DNA from: Myxococcota bacterium
GTDB lineage: Bacteria > Myxococcota_A > UBA9160 > PR03
Assembly (NCBI GenBank): GCA_030066475.1
Contig: JASJBO010000214.1
Span: 1-10,774 of the forward strand
Reading direction: 5' to 3'
DNA: 10,774 nt
The translations under genes were made by a program, and so were the position numbers. Positions 5,856 to 10,774 of the stretch are shown here, one piece after another (positions within the stretch are counted from its first letter, which is position 1; the number at the start of each line of letters is the position of its first letter). Under the pieces are notes generated by a model. It saw only the letters and a program-made list of their open reading frames with translations, did no database searches and was not told the origin of the DNA.

Positions 5856-6794
5856 ATGCGAAGGCCTGTGGGAATCGCGGCGCTGCTCATGGCAGGCATG
5901 GTGCTGGCCAGCGCCCGCGTCTCGGCCCAGGGCCTCACGCGCTATGAGATCGTCCGCGAGACCAGTGGCTCCGGGCTGGCCCTCGGGAAGTCCGCGACCG
6001 CCACGTGCCCCGAGGACACCGAGGTCCTGAGCGGCGGCTTCCGCATCTTCGGCCTCACCGACGAGGGAATCCGGGTGGCTGCCAACCGGCCCACCGACGA
6101 CGGCACGGGCTGGTTCGCAGAGGTCCGCCAGGACGTCTTCAACGACTGGAGCGTCGAAGTGACCGCGATCTGCGGAGACCTGCCCAACCGGTCGCAGATC
6201 GCAGCCCGCGTCGAGGTGGGCGCGGGAGGGAGCGAGACCCTACTCGTGCGGTGTCCGAGCGGCACCGAACCGGTGGGCGTCGGCGCCGATTCCACCCGCT
6301 TCGCTCCCTCGAAAGCGGAAGACGTCAACCTCACGGATTGGCGATCCGGGCTCTTCGGCGGGTCCTTGTTCCCCGACGAGGCCACCGCCAGTGGCGCCGG
6401 CCGCGGCGCCGGCAACTGGAGGTTCGACGCGTTCGCCATCTGCGGCACGGTGCCAGGGCTGAGAACGGTGAACACGTCGGTCGGCTCTGGCGCGGACACC
6501 CAGTCCAACGAAGAGGTCTGTCCACCGGGCCTCGTCGTGTACGGGGGCCACGTGACCCTGGCCCGATCGGATCCGTCGCGATCGTCCGTGCTGGATGCGA
6601 CGGTCTCGGACGACGGAACCGAGTGGTCGGCCTTCGCCCGCACCTACGTGAGCGATCCCGACTGGAGCTTGAACGCGTATGCCCTGTGCCCCGAGCCGGG
6701 CGCGGGAGCGAGCGCTCTGGCAGCACTGGCCGCGCTCGGCGCCACCGCGCGTCACCGGCGTCGCGGCTTCGCCTCGGCAGCACCCGACGTCTAG
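5856..6794 (+). CDS. Secreted triple-repeat protein with PEP-CTERM-like sorting tail
   Basis: Predicted 312-residue exported protein. The ATG at 5856 is chosen over the frame's first GTG (5814) because a compact signal peptide follows directly: MRR, hydrophobic 5-20, cleavage after SARVSA (residue 24). The body is three divergent repeats of about 75-80 residues (roughly 30-106, 116-196, 203-278). Each opens with a Cys-Pro pair and a GG/GVG turn (Cys51, Cys133, Cys222) and closes with Trp plus A-x-A-x-C or the similar V-T-A-I-C (Cys106, Cys196, Cys278), so each repeat probably holds one disulfide. The C-terminus has Cys-Pro-Glu-Pro (278-281), a hydrophobic helix (about 284-297) and RHRRR (299-303), the layout of PEP-CTERM-type substrates attached or released by an exosortase-like enzyme. 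Nine residues continue past the basic cluster, which is longer than usual. Molecular function is unknown. It converges with the protease gene downstream. Confidence 0.85.
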   Translation: MRRPVGIAALLMAGMVLASARVSAQGLTRYEIVRETSGSGLALGKSATATCPEDTEVLSGGFRIFGLTDEGIRVAANRPTDDGTGWFAEVRQDVFNDWSVEVTAICGDLPNRSQIAARVEVGAGGSETLLVRCPSGTEPVGVGADSTRFAPSKAEDVNLTDWRSGLFGGSLFPDEATASGAGRGAGNWRFDAFAICGTVPGLRTVNTSVGSGADTQSNEEVCPPGLVVYGGHVTLARSDPSRSSVLDATVSDDGTEWSAFARTYVSDPDWSLNAYALCPEPGAGASALAALAALGATARHRRRGFASAAPDV

Positions 6795-6882
6795 TCGGTA
6801 CGAGCCTCGGCCGTGCCGCTGCGACAGCGCCACCGATCGGAGAGGCGAGGGCGCCACGTTTCAGTGCGACCATGCAGGCGGA

Positions 6883-6903
6883 GCCGGTCGGCCCGCTACC
6901 GGC
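6883..6903. terminator. Possible hairpin at the convergent gene ends
   Basis: GCCGGT (6883-6888) and ACCGGC (6898-6903) pair around a 9-nt loop. The stem overlaps the protease stop codon and lies about 90 nt past the stop of the converging gene at 6794. The intervening 100 bp shows nothing else. There is no U-tract on either strand, so this is a weak bidirectional terminator candidate. Confidence 0.2.
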
Positions 6904-8662
6904 CTCGGAGTCGCGGAGACCAGGACGGCGCGGAGAAATCCAGGCTCCCGGTGGTGGGAGTGACGCGCGACCGCATCGTCCCGTCGGCGTCCATGACCTG
7001 GATGTGCCACACCCCGTCCTCCTCGCCGGGTGGCGTCGGCTCGGGGCCCGCGAACACGATCTCTCTGCCGTCCGGTGACCAGAACGGACACCAACCCCGT
7101 TGTTCGCGGGAGATGAGCGCCGAGCCGTCGGCGCGCACCACCAGGATTCGCCATCCGTCCGCGGTCTGGCAGCCGATGGCGATGCGCGTGCCGTCGGGGG
7201 ACCACTGCGGGTGGAGGCACTGCCGCAGGTACTCCTCGACCTGCCTCTGCGGCGCCGACCCGTCGGCCTTCATCACCCAGAGCTCCACCCCCCAGCCCCC
7301 CTTGGAGCGGAGGAACGCGATCCGACTGCCGTCGGGCGACCAGGCCGGTGCCGACTCGTGGGTGTCGCTCTTCGTGAGGTTGCGGCGCTCGCTCCCGTCC
7401 AGGCCGATGACGAAGATCTCGTGGTTGTCGGCTGGACGGGAGCGGTAGGCGATCCGGCGCCCGTCGGGAGACCAGCTCGGCGCCCGGTCGTGGAAGTCGT
7501 TGTCGGTGAGACGGCGCAGAGAGCTGCCGTCGGAACGCACGATCCAGAGGTCATCTCTGCTCTGGAAGGGCGACGAGGGTGGAGCGTCCCGAGCCGAGAC
7601 GAACGCGATGTGCGAGCCGTCGGGCGACCACGCTGGCTCCCAATCTCTTCCGGAGTGATCGGAGACGTTCTTCTTTCCGGTGCCGTCCGCGTTCATCACG
7701 TAGATCTCGGGGTTGCCATCCTCTCCCGACACATACGCGATCTTGCGTCCGTCCGGAGAGAAGCGGGGCCGGTAGTCTTCCATAGGAAGACCGTTCCACC
7801 CGTGGCCCTTCACCAGCAGCTTCATGTCCGAGCCGTCGACCCGCGACGTGTAGATCGCGGCGTGGCGCTCCTTCGCGTCTTCCGTGAATGCGAGCCGCGT
7901 ATCCCTGCGCAGTGCGAAGTGCCCGCCCGGTGTCGGGTATCCCCACTCCTCGAGTGCATCGATGATGCGCTCGCTGCGCAGCGCTCTGCCCTCGGGCGGC
8001 TGGTCGGACCGGATCATCCCGATCAACATCCACTTCTCGTCGAACAGGCCACCACCGGAGTCGCCCGGCGCAATCGAGTTCGACTCGAAGTAGATGGAAT
8101 CCCCCACGAGCTCGGCGGCACGATCGGGCCGCAGGTTGGTGCGCCACGGCCGGCCGGAGGGAAAGCCCGTGTGGAATACCGCGTCGCCGCGTTCGACGCT
8201 CGCAGCCGGCGTCCATCTACGGAAGGGAATCGCTCCGGACCCCACGGCCGACTGGTCGACCTCCAGCACCGCGAGATCGAGGTCGGGGTCGAAGTGGGGT
8301 CGCAGCCGGGCGGGGAAGCGCGCGTCGCGATTCGCCCTGAGGCGCACGGTGAGGTCTCGCGCGGTCCGCTCTCCGTAGCGAACCACGTGATTCGCGGTCA
8401 CCGCATAGAGCTTGCCCTCGGCGCTTCCAACCAGGATCCCGGCGCCCGATGTCTCCCCGTCGTCGAGCTTCCCGGAGATCAGCACGATGAGGTGTCGGCT
8501 CTCCTCCTCGGCCCCGTCCGCCGCCGACGGCTCGGCCGCGGCGCGAGGGCCGGACGCAAGGGCCAGCAGCAGCGCCAGAACGGCTCGCCAGCGGACGGGG
8601 CCGACGCCATTAGCAGGCCAGCGCCAGCTCGGCCCCGACGCCCACCTCGCCGTCGCTCTCAT
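6896..8662 (-). CDS. Secreted trypsin-like serine protease fused to a TolB-type WD40-like (PD40) propeller
   Basis: Predicted 588-residue exported two-domain protein. The ATG at 8662 overlaps the upstream stop codon (ATGA, 8659-8662), and a signal peptide follows (basic/Trp-rich 1-26, hydrophobic 27-36, cleavage near GPRAAA, residue 43). Residues about 55-240 form a trypsin-like (S1-type) domain: His92 in TANHV, Asp129 in DLDLAVL and nucleophile Ser202 in GDSGGG complete the triad. Residues about 250-588 carry six FSPDG/WSPDG turns (from 301, 345, 397, 441, 487, 528) and a final WSP at 581, together with ADG/SDGS strands. These are PD40 repeats of the TolB/DPP-like kind and should fold as a six- or seven-bladed propeller. 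The propeller likely binds a partner or gates substrate; the substrate is unknown. It is the last gene of a three-gene operon and is translationally coupled to the one before it. Domain calls are strong; the biological role is inferred. Confidence 0.93.
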   Translation of the reverse strand: MRATARWASGPSWRWPANGVGPVRWRAVLALLLALASGPRAAAEPSAADGAEEESRHLIVLISGKLDDGETSGAGILVGSAEGKLYAVTANHVVRYGERTARDLTVRLRANRDARFPARLRPHFDPDLDLAVLEVDQSAVGSGAIPFRRWTPAASVERGDAVFHTGFPSGRPWRTNLRPDRAAELVGDSIYFESNSIAPGDSGGGLFDEKWMLIGMIRSDQPPEGRALRSERIIDALEEWGYPTPGGHFALRRDTRLAFTEDAKERHAAIYTSRVDGSDMKLLVKGHGWNGLPMEDYRPRFSPDGRKIAYVSGEDGNPEIYVMNADGTGKKNVSDHSGRDWEPAWSPDGSHIAFVSARDAPPSSPFQSRDDLWIVRSDGSSLRRLTDNDFHDRAPSWSPDGRRIAYRSRPADNHEIFVIGLDGSERRNLTKSDTHESAPAWSPDGSRIAFLRSKGGWGVELWVMKADGSAPQRQVEEYLRQCLHPQWSPDGTRIAIGCQTADGWRILVVRADGSALISREQRGWCPFWSPDGREIVFAGPEPTPPGEEDGVWHIQVMDADGTMRSRVTPTTGSLDFSAPSWSPRLRGR

Positions 8663-9792
8663 ACGCGCACCCCCCACCAGCGCAGGACCCCGAAGACGAG
8701 CCCGAAGAGGTAGACGGAGGCTCCCCACAGGAGCCACAGACCGTGCCGCGCCTGGAGCCAGGCGAGGAGCGTGGGCATCAAGCTGCGCCGACCTTCACTC
8801 CAGCCGGTCTCGATCCCGCCGACTCGGCCGCGGAAGTGGAGCGCGATCCCCTCCTCGTCCAGGGCCAGTGTCCGGATCTCGCCACGCAGCTCGTCGAAGC
8901 GGAGCAGCTCGCCGGGACGCAGCTCGCGTTCGGCCCCATCCAGCGATTCGAAGCGCAGGACCCCGCCGAGGATCGTCGAGACGCGGTCCACCAGGGAGCT
9001 CTCGAGTTCGAAGAACTCGTCCACGCGAGACAGACCGAGCTGCGAGACGCTGAGCTGCCGTCCGAAGTCTCCCGCCGCGCCTTCGCCGAGCACGAGCTCC
9101 ACGTCGAGCGACCCGGCCGCAGCCGCCAGCACGACCGAGCGTGGCGTCGGGAACTCGATCACCTCCGCCGGGGCGGCGGTAGACGCCACCTGCACCGGCC
9201 CATGCACCCCGACCCGCAGGGAGGCGTCGGGGTGCCGAAGGGACAATCGATAGGCGAGAGCGGACACGTGCCGCAGACCCACCTCGCTGCCAGCGGGAGC
9301 GAGCAGCGCCGCGAGACTGACGGAGCCCAGACGCTCCTCGCGCTCGAGGGCCGACAGCCGAACACCGGAAGCCTGGGATAGAGGGTGGGAGGCGGCCCCG
9401 GAGAGCTCCACCCCGGCCAGGCCCGATGCTCCGACCGAGTCGAGCTGGGCGAACCCGGCAAGCGCCTCGTCGCGGGCGAGGACGAACTCGACGCCCGAGG
9501 CGCGCAGCGCCAGCTCGATCTCCGTCTGCGGGACGCGAAGGAAGAGCAGGGCGCTCAGCAGGCACAGCGTCACGGCGAACACGGCGACGGCGGGCCAGCG
9601 CGGCCGGTGCGACCCCTCGGTCGACCGCGCGAGCTCCAGCAGGCGAGCTTCGCGCTCGAGGGCCTCGACCTCGGCCGCAGTGGCGCCCTCGCCGCTCTTC
9701 CGCGATCGCTCGAGGAGCGCCGAGGCCCGACGGCCGATGCTCGCCGCCACCTGGTCGCCGCTTCTGGGGATCGAGCTCTCTTCGTCGGACAT
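8659..9792 (-). CDS. Two-TM inner-membrane protein with large periplasmic domain, unknown family
   Basis: A 377-residue protein I do not recognise. Residues 1-66 are charged and include a short heptad-like helix (about 39-57). TM1 spans about 67-87 and TM2 about 351-371, with a short WWGVRV tail. This predicts N-in/C-in topology with about 260 residues in the periplasm (88-350). That domain has no cysteine, alternates beta-strand-like segments, and ends in a conserved-looking Leu/Gly/Arg-rich stretch (LRPGELLRFDELRGEIR, 291-307). No catalytic motif is visible. The ATG at 9792 has no clear Shine-Dalgarno, and the preceding stop is 33 nt away. Its own stop overlaps the start of the protease gene by 4 nt, so production of the two is probably coupled. 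It may be a membrane anchor or signal relay for the operon, which is inference. Confidence 0.85.
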   Translation of the reverse strand: MSDEESSIPRSGDQVAASIGRRASALLERSRKSGEGATAAEVEALEREARLLELARSTEGSHRPRWPAVAVFAVTLCLLSALLFLRVPQTEIELALRASGVEFVLARDEALAGFAQLDSVGASGLAGVELSGAASHPLSQASGVRLSALEREERLGSVSLAALLAPAGSEVGLRHVSALAYRLSLRHPDASLRVGVHGPVQVASTAAPAEVIEFPTPRSVVLAAAAGSLDVELVLGEGAAGDFGRQLSVSQLGLSRVDEFFELESSLVDRVSTILGGVLRFESLDGAERELRPGELLRFDELRGEIRTLALDEEGIALHFRGRVGGIETGWSEGRRSLMPTLLAWLQARHGLWLLWGASVYLFGLVFGVLRWWGVRV

Positions 9793-9825
9793 GATCGAGA
9801 CCCGCGTCCACGGCCCCCGGCGGGG

Positions 9826-10662
9826 TCAGTTCTTCGCGTGATGGAAGAGCAGATCCACGGAATAGGCGCCGCCGGACGGGAGCGACGCGCCCAGCTCGAG
9901 CTTGTAGATGCCTTCCGCCTCCGGCTGGGGAACCTCGATGGGCACCCCTGCTCCGACGGGGTAGTAGCCATGGCCAACGGGGCGGCCATCGATGAGCGCG
10001 CCTTGCACCCTCCCCTCGCCATCGACTGCCCACATGCTCACGTAGACCTCGCGCAGCTCGCGGCCCGGCACGGCGACGACGCGATACACCCGGGCCTGCG
10101 GTGGCAGAGCTCCCTGAGCCACACTCAGCGGAAGGTACACGTTCGCGTCCTCGCCGCCGATGCGCTGCTGAGTCCAAGCCGTGACGCCGAGAGAGCGCCG
10201 GTCGATGGCCAGCGCGGCCAGCAGGCGCGGAGACCAGCGGTAGGGGCTCGCCCCGCCAGGCTGGGTGGTATCCATGCGGTAGTGGAGACGCGGCCGAGCG
10301 CCCTCGGCGCGCAGCTTCACCGGAGCGTCGTTCCAGGGCGTCCAGGTCAGCCGAAGGTCACCGCCCCCATCGGCGCGGTATTCCTCGAAGGTCCTCGTCA
10401 GCGAGATCACGCGCAGGACCTGGCTCCCGACGTCGCGGACGTAGACACCCTCGCAGCGATCTCCCCTTTGGCGATAACCGTAGGCGTCGGACTGCGAGGC
10501 CCGAAGATCGGGGTCACAGAACCCTTCCCCTGGCGAAGCGGCTGCCGGCTGGAGCTGGAGAAGCAAGAAGGTGAAGAGCCAGGCCTCCCAGAGGGCGCCC
10601 CGAGATGACGCGTAGCGGCGCGGTGCTCTCCGCGCCGCCTGCCGCTTCGGTTGCGTGCGCAT
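9826..10662 (-). CDS. Secreted protein of unknown function with conserved-looking RGDRCEGVY motif
   Basis: A 278-residue exported protein and apparent first gene of the three-gene operon. A long Arg-rich N-region (1-22) precedes a hydrophobic core (about 24-38) and a likely cleavage after QPAAA (residue 42). The mature part has only two cysteines, Cys49 (FCDPDL) and Cys70 (within RGDRCEGVY, 66-74), likely forming a disulfide. The rest reads as a beta-rich domain with strands such as LRLTW, KLHYRMD-like and VYLPL, and a Gly-Tyr-Tyr-Pro loop (232-235). No catalytic motif or membrane anchor is apparent, and the family is not one I can name. The ATG at 10662 has GGGAG only 3 nt upstream, which is tight, but no better start exists. 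The next gene begins 33 nt after the stop, which supports cotranscription. Confidence 0.82.
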   Translation of the reverse strand: MRTQPKRQAARRAPRRYASSRGALWEAWLFTFLLLQLQPAAASPGEGFCDPDLRASQSDAYGYRQRGDRCEGVYVRDVGSQVLRVISLTRTFEEYRADGGGDLRLTWTPWNDAPVKLRAEGARPRLHYRMDTTQPGGASPYRWSPRLLAALAIDRRSLGVTAWTQQRIGGEDANVYLPLSVAQGALPPQARVYRVVAVPGRELREVYVSMWAVDGEGRVQGALIDGRPVGHGYYPVGAGVPIEVPQPEAEGIYKLELGASLPSGGAYSVDLLFHHAKN

Positions 10663-10774
10663 CGACTCCCAAGCCTAGTACAGCAACGGCCCCGGACTTC
10701 CGGCCTTGGCAGGGCCCGTCTGCTGCGCGCCGGAACGCCGCGGCGGACCACTCCGGGCTCCCTCGCAGAGGCCG
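10663..10774 (-). other. Upstream region of the three-gene operon, promoter not identified
   Basis: The promoter of the minus-strand operon should lie here or beyond the window edge. I see a near-palindrome (ccggaagtccgg on the minus strand, about 10692-10703) that could be an operator. No convincing -35/-10 pair is present. The minus-strand TACTAG about 10-15 nt before the ATG is too close and too poor a match to call. Confidence 0.3.

Noticed and set aside
7100..8713. 537-codon plus-strand open frame
   Set aside because: It is a shadow of the protease-propeller gene and shows no domain or plausible start signal.
9385..10608. 407-codon plus-strand open frame spanning two minus-strand genes
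   Set aside because: It runs antisense across a gene boundary, and the minus-strand genes have signal peptide, TM segments and operon spacing in their favour.

Overview
The window is very GC-rich DNA (roughly 70% G+C by eye) with dense coding and strong G/C preference at third codon positions. Two exported proteins end in PEP-CTERM-like tails, and the gene content is mostly secreted or membrane proteins plus a class III adenylate cyclase. This fits a Gram-negative bacterium of the former Deltaproteobacteria (Myxococcota or a related, mostly metagenome-known lineage). That placement is inference; no marker gene is present. Seven protein-coding genes are supported. Layout, left to right: (1) On the minus strand, a secreted six-repeat NHL-type beta-propeller with a degenerate PEP-CTERM tail (74-1111), behind a near-consensus sigma70-type promoter (1144-1172). 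(2) A 38-nt remnant matching the 3' half of a tRNA-Arg(CCU)-like gene on the minus strand (1231-1268). It has no 5' half, which is the form of an attachment-site scar left by a tRNA-targeting integrative element. (3) On the minus strand, a six-TM class III adenylate cyclase with all catalytic residues (1345-2700). (4) About 790 bp without a convincing gene, ending in a strong hairpin just upstream of a Shine-Dalgarno. (5) On the plus strand, a 661-residue cysteine-containing secreted protein of unknown function with weak resemblance to TULIP/BPI-like lipid-binding domains (3493-5478). (6) About 380 bp with a large, near-perfect hairpin (5566-5617). (7) On the plus strand, a secreted protein of three internal repeats with a PEP-CTERM-like tail (5856-6794). 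(8) A minus-strand cluster read right to left, 10662 to 6896: a secreted two-cysteine protein of unknown family, a two-TM protein with a large periplasmic domain, and a secreted trypsin-like protease fused to a TolB-type beta-propeller. The last two overlap by ATGA and the first two are 33 nt apart, so the three look like one operon. How the genes may work together: almost every product is predicted to act in the periplasm, outer envelope or outside the cell. The clearest unit is the three-gene operon, which could be an envelope proteolysis or sensing module; that function is inferred from domain content only. The cyclase would supply cAMP from the inner membrane, but nothing ties it to its neighbours. 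If the tRNA remnant is an attachment scar, tRNA polarity predicts that the DNA to its right (cyclase side) belongs, or once belonged, to the element, and that an intact minus-strand tRNA-Arg lies beyond the right edge. No integrase, transposase, CRISPR array, rRNA or complete tRNA was seen.
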